A DNA stretch of 64,000 bases from Rahnella bruchi (GCF_003614975.1 NZ_QZWI01000002.1:343364-407363); one strand, 5' to 3'; positions 38,142 through 51,083 are shown, numbered from the stretch's first letter. Program-made: numbers and translations. The notes: generated from the sequence alone by a model not told the origin.

Positions 38142-39677
38142 TTAGAGATGCAAGGAAGCCAGGCGTAATATTTCATTCTGCGAAGTCGTTTTTGTTTCAA
38201 CAATACCCGCAACCTGTCCATTACTCATAACCAATATTCTGTCAGTAATACCCAGCAACTCAGGCATTTCAGAGGAGATAATAATGATCCCCTTCTCTTT
38301 TTTAGCCAACTCGGTGATTAACTGGTAAATTTCAAATTTAGCGCCAACGTCAATCCCGCGCGTCGGTTCATCCAGCATTAATATTTCAGGATTGGTTAAT
38401 AACCAGCGCCCGATAATGACTTTTTGCTGGTTCCCGCCAGACAACGAGCCAATACTGGTTTTATGCCCTGGTGTTTTCACGCGCATGGAATCGATAACCC
38501 ATTGGGTATCACTTTTCATACGGGTGGTGTCGAGCAATCCGGCTTTATTTTTATATTGACGGATGTTCGAAATCAGCGAGTTAAAACCGATATCCAGATA
38601 CGCATAAATACCGGTGGAACGACGCTCTTCAGTCACCAGTGCAAAACCATGGTTAATGGCTTCATTGGCGCTGTGATTATTAATTTTTTTGCCGTGCAGT
38701 TTAATGGTTCCGGAAACTTTCTCACGGATCCCAAATAATGTTTCGACGATATCTGTACGCTTCGCGCCGACCAGACCGGCAATCCCGAGAATTTCCCCTT
38801 TGTGTAAATCAAAGGAAATATCACGAATTGAAGGCTGACGCAGTGAAGTCAGATTACGCACTTCAAGGATCACTTCACCTGGGACGTTCTGACGGTCCGG
38901 GAAGCGCTGACTCAGTGAACGGCCAACCATCATGGAAATAATTCTGTCCATGTCCAGGCCTTCCAGCGGCTGAGTGACAATCCACTGGCCATCGCGAAGA
39001 ATAGTGATTTCATCACAGAGCTGGAAAATTTCTTCCATCTTATGAGAGATATACACGATGCCACAGCCGCGATCTTTCAGCTTACGGATAATCGTGAACA
39101 GGTGGTTCACTTCTTTTTCCGTCAGGGAAGATGTCGGTTCGTCCATAATGACGATTTTGGCATTGTAGGAAAACGCCTTGGCGATTTCGATCATCTGCAT
39201 TTGGGACACAGACAATTTACCGACCTTATCACGCGGGTCGATGTCAATATCCAGCTCATCAAAAATCGCTTTGGTGTCTTTGTACATTTTGTCCTGATCG
39301 ACAAAAATACCTTTGGTCGGATAACGTCCCAGCCACATGTTGTCCATGACGGTACGTTGTAACACCAGGTTTAATTCCTGATGCACCATCGACACACCTT
39401 GTTCAAGCGCCTCTTTGGAGCTTTTAAAATTAACTTCCTGTCCCTGAAAAAGAATCGTACCGGCATCTTTGCTGTAAATTCCGAACAGGCATTTTAATAA
39501 TGTGGATTTACCCGCGCCATTTTCACCCATTAAGGCATGGATGGAATGCGGTCGCACTTTTAAATTCACATTATCTAACGCCTTAACGCCTGGGAATGAT
39601 TTATTAATACCGCTCATTTCCAGCAGGAATTCACCTGGCTTTTCTGTTTTTGTGTCAGATAACGAAATATCGGCCAT
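38142..39677 (-). CDS. mglA: MglA, galactose/methyl-galactoside ABC ATPase
   Basis: 511 residues with two nucleotide-binding halves, as in all sugar-type fused ATPases. The first has Walker A GENGAGKS (51-58), signature [14 protein letters not shown] and Walker [12 protein letters not shown]. The second has a degenerate P-loop (GLVGAKRT), signature LSGGNQQKV and [10 protein letters not shown]. It energises MglC. It is separated from mglB by a 269-base gap containing a large stem-loop. Confidence 0.97.
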   Translation of the reverse strand: MADISLSDTKTEKPGEFLLEMSGINKSFPGVKALDNVNLKVRPHSIHALMGENGAGKSTLLKCLFGIYSKDAGTILFQGQEVNFKSSKEALEQGVSMVHQELNLVLQRTVMDNMWLGRYPTKGIFVDQDKMYKDTKAIFDELDIDIDPRDKVGKLSVSQMQMIEIAKAFSYNAKIVIMDEPTSSLTEKEVNHLFTIIRKLKDRGCGIVYISHKMEEIFQLCDEITILRDGQWIVTQPLEGLDMDRIISMMVGRSLSQRFPDRQNVPGEVILEVRNLTSLRQPSIRDISFDLHKGEILGIAGLVGAKRTDIVETLFGIREKVSGTIKLHGKKINNHSANEAINHGFALVTEERRSTGIYAYLDIGFNSLISNIRQYKNKAGLLDTTRMKSDTQWVIDSMRVKTPGHKTSIGSLSGGNQQKVIIGRWLLTNPEILMLDEPTRGIDVGAKFEIYQLITELAKKEKGIIIISSEMPELLGITDRILVMSNGQVAGIVETKTTSQNEILRLASLHL

Positions 39678-39723
39678 AGTTGTACCTGGCTAAAGATAAA
39701 AATAAACGGATGTATTAATGCCT

Positions 39724-39779
39724 GATGTCAGTAATGCAGCCGGGAAGCGAACTTACCGGCTGCATTATGGCATGACATC
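39724..39779 (-). repeat. Large stem-loop between mglB and mglA
   Basis: Inner stem TAATGCAGCCGG / CCGGCTGCATTA (12 perfect pairs, 12-base loop) inside an outer stem GATGTCA / TGACATC. In E. coli, REP elements between these genes stabilise the mglB message; this element probably plays the same part. It also explains the gap in an otherwise tight operon. Confidence 0.7.
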
Positions 39780-39946
39780 CTGTCAGACAAGCATTAACGT
39801 CTTAATACCCTTCATACTTATTTTGGGTATAACACTTACTTTTTTTACGGCTTAACCGCAATATTAATTGCCACTGCTTAGCTTTGTTTTTGTATTGCTG
39901 TCTGTCAGTCTTACGGGTCTTACTTTATGACACTAAAGCGTCGGTC

Positions 39947-40945
39947 TTATTTCGTGAAAGTAGACAGGTTATCTTTATCTACAGCCACGTAAGGAATACG
40001 AACGACTTTATTTTCAACTTTCCAGTTGGTGCCATCAGCTGCGGATTTACCTTCAGCCAGATTTTTAGCCAGCTCGAAGGTTGCTTTAGCCTGGTTGCTT
40101 GCATCGTTGAGCACGGTACCGGCCATTGCACCAGATTTAACCAGTGCCAGCGCTTCTGGCAACGCATCCACACCGAAGACCGGAATGCTGGATTTGTTAT
40201 GAGATTTCAGTGCTTCTACAGCGCCCATTGCCATTGCATCGTTGTTGGCAATAACCACTTCGATTTTGTTAGCGTTAGGACCGGACAACCATGCGTCCAT
40301 TTTGTCTTTCGCCTGAGCGGTATCCCACATGGCGGTGTCGAGTTGCAGCTGATCGGTTTTCAGGCCTTCTTTGCCATTCAGGGTGCTGATCACGTATTTA
40401 GTACGCGCTTCAGCATCCGGGTGACCTGGTTCGCCTTTGATCAGCACATACTGAATTGTGCCATCTTTGTTCAGATCCCAGGCCGGGTTAGCTTTCCAGT
40501 GTTTAGCAATCAGCTCACCCTGGATAACACCGGATTCTTTAGAGTCAGTACCGACATAATAGGCTTTGTCGTAGCTGTCTAAATCTTTACGGGAAGGTTC
40601 TTTGTTATAGAAGACAACAGGAATGCCAGCACCGCGGGCTTTTTCGATAATTACCGGGGCAGCAGCCGGGTCAACGAGGTTGATGGCCAATGCTTTAACA
40701 CCCTTCGCCAGCATAACGTCCACCTGGTCGTTCTGGGTGGACTGGCTGTTTTGCGAGTCATTCATCAGCAGTTGCACATCTGGAGAAGCTTTTGCGTCTT
40801 TCTCAATGGCTTTGCGAACTTCTGACATGAAGTTGTCATCATATTTATAAATGGTGACGCCGATTTTAGTATCAGCAGCATGCGCGGCAAAACCAAACAT
40901 CATGCTTGCAGCCAGAGTCGCCAGGGTGAAGACCTTCTTATTCAT
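39947..40945 (-). CDS. mglB: MglB, periplasmic galactose/glucose-binding protein
   Basis: 332 residues, the E. coli length. The signal peptide [23 protein letters not shown] is cleaved before ADTKIGV. The ligand- and calcium-site regions are recognisable ([33 protein letters not shown] as the Ca-binding loop, [23 protein letters not shown]). It binds galactose or glucose for MglAC and, in E. coli, for Trg-mediated chemotaxis. GGAGA precedes the ATG. Confidence 0.97.
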   Translation of the reverse strand: MNKKVFTLATLAASMMFGFAAHAADTKIGVTIYKYDDNFMSEVRKAIEKDAKASPDVQLLMNDSQNSQSTQNDQVDVMLAKGVKALAINLVDPAAAPVIIEKARGAGIPVVFYNKEPSRKDLDSYDKAYYVGTDSKESGVIQGELIAKHWKANPAWDLNKDGTIQYVLIKGEPGHPDAEARTKYVISTLNGKEGLKTDQLQLDTAMWDTAQAKDKMDAWLSGPNANKIEVVIANNDAMAMGAVEALKSHNKSSIPVFGVDALPEALALVKSGAMAGTVLNDASNQAKATFELAKNLAEGKSAADGTNWKVENKVVRIPYVAVDKDNLSTFTK

Positions 40946-41121
40946 TTGTATCTCCGGTTATGTAGGGTGTTACAGAATGTGGCACCGGAAATCCATGCGG
41001 GAGCAGTACAGTTCCACGCTATGTTTGCGGGTGCCTGCCATCCTTGACTTATAACGTCCTGACTCGCTGTGAAACAAGTCCGCTAAGCGGACCCAAATTG
41101 AATCATGTTGAAAACGAATGA

Positions 41122-41181
41122 ATCATAATGTGCGCGATGTTAATAAACTGTGAAAGTTCTCACAGATTGAAAACGGTTACA
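41122..41181 (-). promoter_or_regulatory. mgl promoter with CRP and GalS/GalR operator
   Basis: Reading leftward: -10 TATGAT (41122-41127), a perfect CRP site TGTGA-N6-TCACA (41149-41164) and a galactose operator TGAAAACGGTTACA (41168-41181) that fits TGNAANCGNTTNCA at every fixed base. With a start near 41115 the CRP centre is at -41.5 and the operator near -60, the same arrangement as E. coli mgl. A 15-base palindrome GTCCGCTAAGCGGAC lies in the mglB leader at 41078-41092. Confidence 0.85.
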
Positions 41182-41194
41182 TCGCGTTATTTGA

Positions 41195-42226
41195 TCAATA
41201 AGTGACGGGCGCCACATTTTGCCACGGTGACACAGAATGGCGTCTGACCAGCGTCGGCATAAAACAATGCGAAACACCCGTAGATAACTGTTCTGCCGCA
41301 CCTTTTAGGGCCAGTTCGGTAGCCAGCGTCGCCATCGATACGATCGGATAACGCACCGTCGTCATCTTCGGACTGGTATAACGGGCGATCGGAATATCAT
41401 CAAAACCAATCAAAGAGAAATCGTCCGGAATGTTAATTCCGTTTTCTTTCAACACCGCCATCGCGCCCGCCGCCATCGAATCGTTATACGCAAAGACCGC
41501 ACTCAGATGTAAATTGCGACCGAGCAGTTCCACCATCGCCGCTTCGCCGCCCTGCAAATCGGGCGAGCTTTGTGCCCGCCATGCGGCAGGTGGCGCGTCT
41601 CCTGTCTGATGTGAGTGCGTCATGGCCTGCGAATAGCCCTGATAGCGCTGCAAATCGTCTTCGATCCCGTGGCTGGAACCAATATAACCAATGCGCTGAT
41701 GCCCCTGAGAAAGCAGTAATCGGGTGGCCATTTCAGCGCCACTGACGTTATCAAGCCAGACGCAGCGGTGTTCGTAACCCGGAATCACCCGATTAATCAG
41801 CACCATGCCGGAAACCTGATCCATAAAGCGGGAAAGTTCGTCATCGCCTAACGCTTTGGAGTGCACAATCAGTGCGTTACATCGCTGACGAATCAAAACC
41901 TCAATGGCATGCCTTTCTTTTTCAGCAATATGATAGCTGTTACCTATCAGGACATATTTCTGGTGTTGCTGTGCGACGGTATCCACCGCTTTAACCAGTG
42001 CGCCAAAAAAGGGATCGGACACGTCCATGACCACCACGCCGATGGTGTCGCTGCTTTGTGTTGCCAGCGCCTGTGCGTTGGCATTTGGCCGGTATCCCAG
42101 CGTGGCGACTGCCTGTAAAACTTGTTCGCGCGCTTCTTTGCTGGCAATGGCCGGATTATTCAGAACACGTGAAACGGTGGCGACAGAAACGCCCGCCAGC
42201 CGTGCGACATCACGAATGGTGACCAT
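41195..42226 (-). CDS. galS: GalS, isorepressor of the mgl/gal regulon
   Basis: A 343-residue LacI/GalR-family repressor. The HTH is [21 protein letters not shown], the hinge region [19 protein letters not shown], then a sugar-binding core. Assigned as GalS rather than GalR by its position next to mglB and by long stretches shared with E. coli GalS ([39 protein letters not shown]). It responds to galactose. Its own promoter carries CRP and operator sites, giving autoregulation. Confidence 0.96.
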   Translation of the reverse strand: MVTIRDVARLAGVSVATVSRVLNNPAIASKEAREQVLQAVATLGYRPNANAQALATQSSDTIGVVVMDVSDPFFGALVKAVDTVAQQHQKYVLIGNSYHIAEKERHAIEVLIRQRCNALIVHSKALGDDELSRFMDQVSGMVLINRVIPGYEHRCVWLDNVSGAEMATRLLLSQGHQRIGYIGSSHGIEDDLQRYQGYSQAMTHSHQTGDAPPAAWRAQSSPDLQGGEAAMVELLGRNLHLSAVFAYNDSMAAGAMAVLKENGINIPDDFSLIGFDDIPIARYTSPKMTTVRYPIVSMATLATELALKGAAEQLSTGVSHCFMPTLVRRHSVSPWQNVAPVTY

Positions 42227-42376
42227 GCGTCGCTCCGTGATCTGCCAGAGAATGGTAAGGAGGAATACGGAAATTTTTGACCCAGGAAGTAAAAAATGCA
42301 GACAAAGAGAAGCGAGGTGAAGTGCTCATGGCGTTTCCTTTATTAGTGTAGTGGTCGTCGGAGTGGCACGACCGCT

Positions 42377-42437
42377 ATCCTAATCATTTTGTGAAAACGC
42401 CTGCGTGAATCTCGTCACAGGAAAGAAAACGTTTACA
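42377..42437 (-). promoter_or_regulatory. galS promoter with CRP site and GalS operator
   Basis: -10 TAGGAT (42377-42382), CRP site CGTGA-N6-TCACA (42404-42419, 9/10) and operator AGAAAACGTTTACA (42424-42437, one mismatch to TGNAANCGNTTNCA). The predicted start near 42370 again puts CRP at about -41.5, with the operator 19 bases further up. Confidence 0.75.
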
Positions 42438-42496
42438 TACAATTTTGCAACCTTCATCCCAAATCTATCATTTAGGATGATGTATCGACGTCATAC

Positions 42497-43651
42497 TCAG
42501 GCTGTTTTCAGTTCTTCCCCAGCTGCTTTTGCTGTCAGCAGGCGCCATAGCCACTCAACCGGCCCCTGCCGGAAATAACGCAGCCAAAACAACGTCATCA
42601 GCAGATTACACGCCCAGACCAGTGGCACCAGCGCGACCAGTTGCAGCCGGTCGAAATGCTGATAGAAGCCGAACACGTTGAAGAATGTGGTACAGATAAA
42701 CGTCTGTAACAGATAGTTGGTCAGCGCCATGCGCCCTATTTGTGATACCCAGCGGGTCATGCGCCAGCGGGATATCTGCGGCCAGAATCCGTAACACAGT
42801 GCCAGATAACTCACCGCTTGCATCAGCGAGCCGATTTCACGTGGCACCTGCAACAAAAAACCGCTCCAGCGGTAGTCCCAGCCGGTGCGATATTGCAGGT
42901 AAATTGCCGGAATTTGTATCAGCAATGAAAGCGGTAACAATACCGCTGCGATTTTGCGGTAATGCGAGGGGCGAAATTCTCCTTTCAGCCATCCGCTGCG
43001 CATCAGACCGGAGCCGATAAGCATCGCGCCAGCCAGTTCCCAGCCATATTGCGCGCCAATGGCCAGCAAACTGGACGACAGTAAATCGAGCCGGTTCTGA
43101 ATCGCCTCCCAGCCGCCTTTCAGCCTCCAGTATTGTTCATACTGTATTTCCGCCGGTCCCGGAAGCCAGAAACTGCCTGGTTCTGGCGAGGTAATAAAAC
43201 CCAGCATCGCCAGAACCGCCACGCCAATCAGATACAAAATGATTCCGGTGGAAATCAGCGACTGACTGCTGCGCCCTTCCCTCACCATCCGCCAGCACAC
43301 CAGACCGATCAGCCCATACGACAGCAAAATATCGCCGTCCCACAGCAAAGTCGCGTGCAGAAATCCGCACAACAGCAGAATTGACAGACGCGCCTGGATC
43401 CAATGTTTGCCGCGTGGCAGTAACAAATACAAACCGCCGCCAAACAGCATGGCGAACATCATCAGGAATTTTCCCTGTGCCAGCACGTCAAGCACCGCCC
43501 AGGTCCAGGTATCCGAAGTGGAGGGGGTACCGGCAAATGCCGGATTCAGGTAGGCAGCTTTCGGCAAACCGAAGGCGCTGATATTGAGCAGAAGAATGCC
43601 AAAAATGGCGAGACCACGGGCAAAGTCGAGCGTGGCAATACGTGAGCGCAC
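42497..43651 (-). CDS. yeiB: YeiB, multi-pass inner-membrane protein (DUF418)
   Basis: 384 residues from a GTG read at 43651, with AGGA eight bases upstream; this matches E. coli YeiB (385), whereas the frame open to 43723 adds 24 unconserved residues. About ten membrane segments; blocks TLDFARGLAIFGILLLNISAF, LWDGDILLSYGLIGLVCWR, IGRMALTNYLLQTFIC and WLRYFRQGPVEWLWR. The function is unknown; it resembles acyltransferase-type membrane proteins. It lies between galS and folE as in E. coli. Confidence 0.92.
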   Translation of the reverse strand: MRSRIATLDFARGLAIFGILLLNISAFGLPKAAYLNPAFAGTPSTSDTWTWAVLDVLAQGKFLMMFAMLFGGGLYLLLPRGKHWIQARLSILLLCGFLHATLLWDGDILLSYGLIGLVCWRMVREGRSSQSLISTGIILYLIGVAVLAMLGFITSPEPGSFWLPGPAEIQYEQYWRLKGGWEAIQNRLDLLSSSLLAIGAQYGWELAGAMLIGSGLMRSGWLKGEFRPSHYRKIAAVLLPLSLLIQIPAIYLQYRTGWDYRWSGFLLQVPREIGSLMQAVSYLALCYGFWPQISRWRMTRWVSQIGRMALTNYLLQTFICTTFFNVFGFYQHFDRLQLVALVPLVWACNLLMTLFWLRYFRQGPVEWLWRLLTAKAAGEELKTA

Positions 43652-43719
43652 CCTGACATTCCTTTTGAAGATTATTGAGATATTTAAGAATAAGGGAAGA
43701 AAATCAGGGTGGCTACCAT

Positions 43720-43815
43720 CCAAGTAAATGAAGTTGCAGCAAGCCAGCCAGCGAGGAGAGCCCGATGAGCTGACTGATGTCAGTGATTCGGGTCTCCGAA
43801 CGCAGCGAACGCCGC
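43720..43815. repeat. Palindromic intergenic element between yeiB and folE
   Basis: The segment contains nested inverted repeats: CCCGA ... TCGGG around CTGAC-TGAT-GTCAG (about 43762-43793), followed by the GC-rich CGAACGCAGCGAACGCCG. It has the look of dispersed intergenic elements that I associate with Serratia-type genomes. No second copy was found by eye in this window. Confidence 0.4.
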
Positions 43816-43826
43816 TGCGGCTTTAG

Positions 43827-44492
43827 TTACGACGGATGGCGAACGGTTCTTAAGAATTCTTGTCGTGTATTCTGACTGGATTTAAATAATCCGCCCAGCG
43901 AAGTCGTGGTCGTTGCGCTGGTCGCGTCACGCACACCGCGCGCTTTCACGCAGTAATGCACTGCATCAATAGAAACCGCGACGTTGGTGGTGCCGAGCAG
44001 GGTCTGCAATGCCACCAGAATCTGCTGGGTCAGACGTTCCTGAACCTGCGGACGCTGGGAGAAGAACTGCACGATACGGTTAATTTTCGACAGGCCGATC
44101 ACCGTGTCTTTCGGGATATACGCCACGGTCGCTTTGCCGTCGATGGTCACGAAATGATGCTCGCAGGTGCTGGTCAGGGTGATATCGCGCACAGTGACCA
44201 TTTCATCCACTTTCATCTTGTTTTCGATGACGGTGATTTTCGGGAAGTTGGCGTAATCCAGCCCGGAGAAGATTTCATCCACATACATCTTGGCAATACG
44301 GTGCGGCGTTTCTGCCAGACTGTCATCGGAGAGATCCAGATTAAGAAGCTGCATAATACCGGTCATATGTTCCTGGATCCGCTGCTTGCGCGTTTCATTG
44401 TCAATCGGCAAAGCTTCACGCAGAGGGGTTTCCAGACCACGGGCTAACAGGGCCTCGTGAACCAAAATGGCTTCTTTACTCAGGGTTGGCAT
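43827..44492 (-). CDS. folE: FolE, GTP cyclohydrolase I
   Basis: The first step of tetrahydrofolate synthesis, GTP to dihydroneopterin triphosphate. 221 residues; zinc ligands Cys110, His113 (STCEHH) and Cys181 (HYCVKARG) are all present. The fold blocks [25 protein letters not shown] and [12 protein letters not shown] match the family. AGAAAGAAAG-type purines precede the ATG read at 44492. It is a single gene, 126 bases from the MFS gene behind it. Confidence 0.97.
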   Translation of the reverse strand: MPTLSKEAILVHEALLARGLETPLREALPIDNETRKQRIQEHMTGIMQLLNLDLSDDSLAETPHRIAKMYVDEIFSGLDYANFPKITVIENKMKVDEMVTVRDITLTSTCEHHFVTIDGKATVAYIPKDTVIGLSKINRIVQFFSQRPQVQERLTQQILVALQTLLGTTNVAVSIDAVHYCVKARGVRDATSATTTTSLGGLFKSSQNTRQEFLRTVRHPS

Positions 44493-44618
44493 TCTTTCTT
44501 TCTCCGGCAGATGTAATCACTTTGACGCAGATCACGCCAAAGTGAGGTGGCTTACTGTAGTGGAGAGCGGATTCATAATCCAGTGATTGTCTTTCATAAT
44601 GGATGAAATAGCTGCAAC

Positions 44619-45746
44619 TTATCGGTTATCCCTAAAGACCAGCGCACCGGCAATAATGAAACCGGCCAGCGCGACATAGAGCGCAGGCTCGAGCTGATGC
44701 GTCAGCGCGGTCGAAATCGCAGATAAAATCGGTCCAAATAACTGTCCGACGGCATAACCGGTGGTCAGCAATCCGGCCATGTAACGGCTGTGATTGGGTG
44801 CAAGTTCACGACTGCATTGCAAGGCCAGCTGTACCACGCTTAAGAAACCGCCGCCGGTCAGCAATGCTCCGAGCACCAGACCGGTCACGCCCGGCACCAC
44901 TTCCGCACATAAAATTCCTATTCCCTGCGCCCATAACGTCAGTGCCAGACGTTTATGCGTGGTCAGGCGGTGCCGGGTCAGAATACCGATAACGATGCCG
45001 ATAACCGCTGCTCCGCCAAACACCGGCCAGACGAACTGAGCGAACAGGCTGTCAGGGAAACGCGCACTCGCCATTTGCGATAAAAATGTCGCCGGAAGAA
45101 TGTAACCAAAACCCGCCAGACTGTAGCTCCAGACCAGCCGTTTAAGCGCTGGCGTCATCACCAGCGGCTCCGTCGCCATATGGGAACGGTGCAAATCACC
45201 TTTGCGCGGCAGATTCGGTGTAATGATCGCCACGAAAATCAGCGCCAGGACGCCGTACACACACCAGGCCTGCGCCGAGGTCAGCTGTAAGCTGTGGATG
45301 CCCACCGCTAGCATGCCGCTGAGGAAAATCCCCGCGCCCGGCCCGGCGAACACCGCAGCACTCAGCGCCGGACGGCCATAATGCGCCAGCCGTTCGTTAC
45401 ACCACGCTGACACCATCACCATCGCCCAGCCGCTGGTCCAGCCGATCATAAAGCGCACAATGCTGTGCAGCACTTCGCCGGAAATCACCGCGGATAATAA
45501 TGTCAGGATCACCCCGCCCCACACGCCCAGCCACAGACGGCGTTCGAGATGTTTGCTGGCACGCATACCATCAAATGCACCGCACAGATAACCGAGATAG
45601 TTGAATGCGGCGACCAGCCCCGCGCCGGTCAGGCTGAACTGATGTTCAGCTATCATTAAAGGAACCTGTGGCGTGAATGCGAAGCGCCCGATCCCCATCG
45701 CGACCACAAAAGCCAGAAAACCACTTAGCGCAATTCGAAAAGCCAT
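44619..45746 (-). CDS. MFS transporter, YbfB/YjiJ family
   Basis: 375 residues from the ATG read at 45746 (GGAG seven bases upstream); an upstream start at 45791 is less likely. Twelve hydrophobic segments, with the family-typical opening FLAFVVAMGIGRFAFTPQVPLM and the mid-sequence WSYSLAGFGYILPATFL. The substrate is unknown. It is divergent from a LysR-type gene, and a LysR-like inverted repeat lies in the shared promoter region, so the pair probably forms a regulator-exporter or regulator-importer unit. Confidence 0.85.
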   Translation of the reverse strand: MAFRIALSGFLAFVVAMGIGRFAFTPQVPLMIAEHQFSLTGAGLVAAFNYLGYLCGAFDGMRASKHLERRLWLGVWGGVILTLLSAVISGEVLHSIVRFMIGWTSGWAMVMVSAWCNERLAHYGRPALSAAVFAGPGAGIFLSGMLAVGIHSLQLTSAQAWCVYGVLALIFVAIITPNLPRKGDLHRSHMATEPLVMTPALKRLVWSYSLAGFGYILPATFLSQMASARFPDSLFAQFVWPVFGGAAVIGIVIGILTRHRLTTHKRLALTLWAQGIGILCAEVVPGVTGLVLGALLTGGGFLSVVQLALQCSRELAPNHSRYMAGLLTTGYAVGQLFGPILSAISTALTHQLEPALYVALAGFIIAGALVFRDNR

Positions 45747-45791
45747 AACTGCTCCGTCTGAAGAAACCATGATGCAACATCTTAGAAACAA

Positions 45792-45807
45792 TGAGTAAAC
45801 ATACTCA
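45792..45807. promoter_or_regulatory. LysR-type operator candidate between MFS and LysR genes
   Basis: TGAGTA-AACA-TACTCA is a perfect 6-base inverted repeat containing a T-N11-A pattern. It lies 46 bases from the MFS start and 138 bases from the LysR start. Confidence 0.4.
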
Positions 45808-45945
45808 AAGCCCGAGGCTGAAAACAGCAGATTTCTTAAAAGAAAGTTAATTGGAAGTTGTCGCTATGATGCCTTATGGGTACAATCACGAAAACTGAAT
45901 AATACATACCAACTTGTTTACGATAAGAGAACACAGGGACCCCTC

Positions 45946-48043
<2,098 letters not shown>

Positions 48044-48054
48044 GGAATGTTTCG

Positions 48055-48912
48055 ATGAGCAGCTCGATTGAACTACTCGAAGAACACCGGATGTTTGGCG
48101 GCTGGCAACAACGCTACCGTCACACGTCTGCCAGCCTGAATTGCAGCATGACGTTCAGCATCTATCTGCCACCGGCGAAAGACGATGCGCCGCCGCCGGT
48201 GCTGTACTGGCTGTCGGGTCTGACCTGCAACGATGAAAACTTCACCGTCAAAGCCGGGGCGCAGCGCGTTGCGGCTGAACTTGGGTTGATTCTGGTGATG
48301 CCGGACACCAGCCCGCGCGGTGAAAGTGTCGCCAATGACGAAGGCTACGATCTCGGTCAGGGCGCAGGTTTTTACCTGAATGCTACGCAGTCGCCGTGGG
48401 CAGCACATTACCGGATGTACGATTATCTGCTCGATGAATTGCCTGCGCTTATCAGCGGGCATTTCAAAGTCAGCGATCGTCAGTCCATTTTCGGTCATTC
48501 AATGGGCGGTCACGGCGCGCTGATGCTGGCGTTACGTAATCCGCAGCGTTTCTGTTCAGTGTCCGCGTTTGCACCGATCGTAAATCCTGCGCAGGTGCCG
48601 TGGGGGCGTAAGGCCTTCAGCGCGTATCTGGGTGATGACGAAAGCCAGTGGTTGCAATACGACAGCTGTCATCTGCTGAGTGCCTTACCTGCGGATCAAA
48701 AAACATTCCCGATTTTAGTCGATCAGGGCGATGGCGATCAGTTCCTGGCCGATCAGTTGCAACCGTCAAAACTGGCAGAAATCGCCCGTCAGCGCGGCTG
48801 GCCGTTACAGTTGCGGGCGCAGCCGGGGTACGATCACAGCTACTTCACGATTGCGTCATTTGTGGAAGATCATCTGCGATTCCATGCGGAGTTTTTGCAC
48901 TCCCCTGCATGA
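48055..48912 (+). CDS. frmB: S-formylglutathione hydrolase (FrmB/YeiG family)
   Basis: An esterase-D-type serine hydrolase of 285 residues. Nucleophile Ser149 in [10 protein letters not shown], catalytic Asp in [11 protein letters not shown] and His in GYDHSYFTI. It hydrolyses S-formylglutathione to formate and glutathione, completing formaldehyde detoxification after FrmA. It starts 11 bases after frmA with AAGGAATG as RBS. E. coli has two such enzymes, FrmB and YeiG; position beside frmA favours frmB, closeness to folE recalls yeiG. Confidence 0.93.
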   Translation: MSSSIELLEEHRMFGGWQQRYRHTSASLNCSMTFSIYLPPAKDDAPPPVLYWLSGLTCNDENFTVKAGAQRVAAELGLILVMPDTSPRGESVANDEGYDLGQGAGFYLNATQSPWAAHYRMYDYLLDELPALISGHFKVSDRQSIFGHSMGGHGALMLALRNPQRFCSVSAFAPIVNPAQVPWGRKAFSAYLGDDESQWLQYDSCHLLSALPADQKTFPILVDQGDGDQFLADQLQPSKLAEIARQRGWPLQLRAQPGYDHSYFTIASFVEDHLRFHAEFLHSPA

Positions 48913-48992
48913 GTACGCAATGCCTTTTGATGCAGACTGAGAAAATCTCGGTTTCCCGATGGCTGTGATCACTTAACGCGCTGTGTCGAAAC

Positions 48993-49029
48993 CGCCCAAA
49001 AGGGGAAAGTGATTTTCCCCTTTTGGGCG
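48993..49029. terminator. Bidirectional terminator between frmB and gsiD
   Basis: A 16-pair perfect stem, CGCCCAAAAGGGGAAA with its complement, and the loop GTGAT, between two converging operons. The A- and T-rich part is built into the stem; the tails are short. Confidence 0.7.
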
Positions 49030-49124
49030 ATTTCAAACACCGTAGGTACTGTGAAAGCTGTTATTGAGAAACCGAAATCTTCGCGACTCAGATAAAAGGG
49101 GCTTTGGAGGATCTCCCAAAAACC

Positions 49125-50057
49125 TCAACTCTTTAATTTCGGATCCAGTGCATCCCTTAATCCGTCGCCCAGCAAATTAAACGCCAGTACGGTCAGGAAT
49201 ATCGCCAGACTTGGGAAAATTGCCACGTGCGGTGCCATCACCATATCGGCGCGGGCTTCGTTAAGCATCGCGCCCCACTCCGGTGTTGGCGGTTGTGCAC
49301 CCATACCGAGGAACGACAGGCTGGCAGCGGTAATAATCGATGTGCCGATACGCATGGTGAAATACACCACTATCGATGACAACGTGCCTGGCAGAATGTG
49401 GCGGAACAAAATTGTGGCGTCGGTTGCGCCGATACTGCGCGCCGATTCAATATAGGTTTGCTGTTTGAGCACCAGCGTATTGCCGCGCACCAGACGGGCA
49501 AACGCCGGTATGCTGAAGATAGCGACCGCGATAATCACGTTCGACATCCCATTGCCCATCACCGCAACCACGGCAATCGCCAGCAGGATACCGGGAAAAG
49601 CAAACAGCACGTCGCAAACGCGCATGGTGATGCGATCCCACCAGCCTTCATAATATCCGGCCAGCAATCCGAACACTGTGCCGATAGCCGCGCCGAGTAC
49701 CACGGAAAGGACACCTGCGGTGAGGGAGATGCGCGTGCCCATCAGAATGCGGCTGAAAATATCCCGTCCCAGAGAATCCACGCCCAGCCAGTGAAGCAGC
49801 GACGGGCCTTCGTTCAGACGGTCATAATCGAAATAGTTTTCCGGATCAAACGGCACCAGCCACGGCGCAAAAATTGCAGCGACAATCAACAGCAGGATAA
49901 AAACGCCCGCAATCATCGCAATATGCTGCCGTCTGAAACGACGCCAGAACGCTTTCCACGGTGTCCGAACCGCCTGTGATTGCGCAGTTCCCGGTGTAAT
50001 TATCGGCAAACTCGCGAGTACGGCATTTCGCCGCCAGTTTTTCATGCGTTGACTCAC
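49125..50057 (-). CDS. gsiD: GsiD, glutathione ABC transporter permease
   Basis: 310 residues; DppC-type permease with a cytoplasmic N-terminus ([15 protein letters not shown]), about six membrane segments and the EAA loop [20 protein letters not shown]. Together with GsiC it forms the channel of the glutathione importer. Its ATG overlaps the gsiC stop as ATGA. Last gene of iaaA-gsiABCD. Confidence 0.96.
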   Translation of the reverse strand: MSQRMKNWRRNAVLASLPIITPGTAQSQAVRTPWKAFWRRFRRQHIAMIAGVFILLLIVAAIFAPWLVPFDPENYFDYDRLNEGPSLLHWLGVDSLGRDIFSRILMGTRISLTAGVLSVVLGAAIGTVFGLLAGYYEGWWDRITMRVCDVLFAFPGILLAIAVVAVMGNGMSNVIIAVAIFSIPAFARLVRGNTLVLKQQTYIESARSIGATDATILFRHILPGTLSSIVVYFTMRIGTSIITAASLSFLGMGAQPPTPEWGAMLNEARADMVMAPHVAIFPSLAIFLTVLAFNLLGDGLRDALDPKLKS

Positions 50058-50974
50058 TTGTATCGGATGGAAGGGTTGATGACGGCGTACAGCATGTCCA
50101 CCAGCAGATTGATGAGGATGAATTCCAGCGAGAACAGCAGCACTTCTGCCTGTATCACCGGATAATCACGCATCTCGACGGAATCGACCAGCAACCGCCC
50201 TAACCCCGGCCAGTTGAAAACTTTTTCTACGACAATCGAGCCGCCAAGCAGGAAGCCAAATTGCAGCCCCATCATGGTGACTACCGGGATCATCGCGTTG
50301 CGAAGGCCATGTTTGACCACCACCACAGCCTCGTGCACGCCTTTAGCGCGTGCGGTTCGCATGTAATCTTCCTGCATCACCTCGACAAAAGAGGCGCGGG
50401 TAAAGCGGGCCATGATCGCCGCCACGGCAGCGCCGAGCGTAATGGAAGGCAAAATATAATGCCGCCAGCCGTCAGCGCCCACCGTCGGCAGCCAGCCCAG
50501 CTCAACGGAAAATATTTGCATCAGCAACATGCCCAGCGCAAAAGCCGGGAATGAAATGCCGGAGACGGCCAGCGCCATACCGAGACGATCCGGCCAGCGG
50601 TTACGCCACACGGCGGAGACCACGCCAATCACCAGCCCGAATATCACCGACCACAACATGCTGGTCAGCGTCAGCCAGAATGTCGGCATAAAGCGGGAAC
50701 TGATTTCATCAATGACCGGGCGTTTTGATACCATCGAGTGACCGAAATCACCGGTCAGCGCATTGCCGAAAAAGGTGAGAAATTGCTGATAAAGCGGCTT
50801 ATCCAGCCCGAGATCCTGACGCACCAACGCGACAACGCTGGCGTCCGCATCCTGTCCGGCCATCAGCCGCGCCGGATCGCCCGGCAAAAGATGCACAAAC
50901 AGAAAGACCAGCACAGCCACAATCAGCAGTGTCGGGATCAGTCCGAGTAATCGTTTTAAAAAATAATTAAGCAT
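50054..50974 (-). CDS. gsiC: GsiC, glutathione ABC transporter permease
   Basis: 306 residues, E. coli length; DppB-type permease beginning [21 protein letters not shown], with the HLLPGDPA block and the EAA-like loop [20 protein letters not shown]. Partner of GsiD, overlapping it by four bases. A 109-base gap with hairpins separates it from gsiB. Confidence 0.96.
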   Translation of the reverse strand: MLNYFLKRLLGLIPTLLIVAVLVFLFVHLLPGDPARLMAGQDADASVVALVRQDLGLDKPLYQQFLTFFGNALTGDFGHSMVSKRPVIDEISSRFMPTFWLTLTSMLWSVIFGLVIGVVSAVWRNRWPDRLGMALAVSGISFPAFALGMLLMQIFSVELGWLPTVGADGWRHYILPSITLGAAVAAIMARFTRASFVEVMQEDYMRTARAKGVHEAVVVVKHGLRNAMIPVVTMMGLQFGFLLGGSIVVEKVFNWPGLGRLLVDSVEMRDYPVIQAEVLLFSLEFILINLLVDMLYAVINPSIRYK

Positions 50975-51010
50975 GATTCGCTGTCTGTGATTTCACGGTA
51001 CGACATCCAT

Positions 51011-51069
51011 GTTCCGTCGGCGGAACACACGAGTTCAGGGCACGGGCTCATGGGTTCCCGTGCCCTGAA
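51011..51069 (-). repeat. Stem-loops between gsiB and gsiC
   Basis: Two hairpins: GTTCCG / CGGAAC (51011-51026), and a 13-pair stem TTCAGGGCACGGG / CCCGTGCCCTGAA (51034-51069) just after the gsiB stop. No T-run follows in the direction of transcription, so a partial terminator or mRNA-stabilising element is more likely than a full stop. Confidence 0.55.
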
Positions 51070-51083
51070 AACTTCACCGCGTA

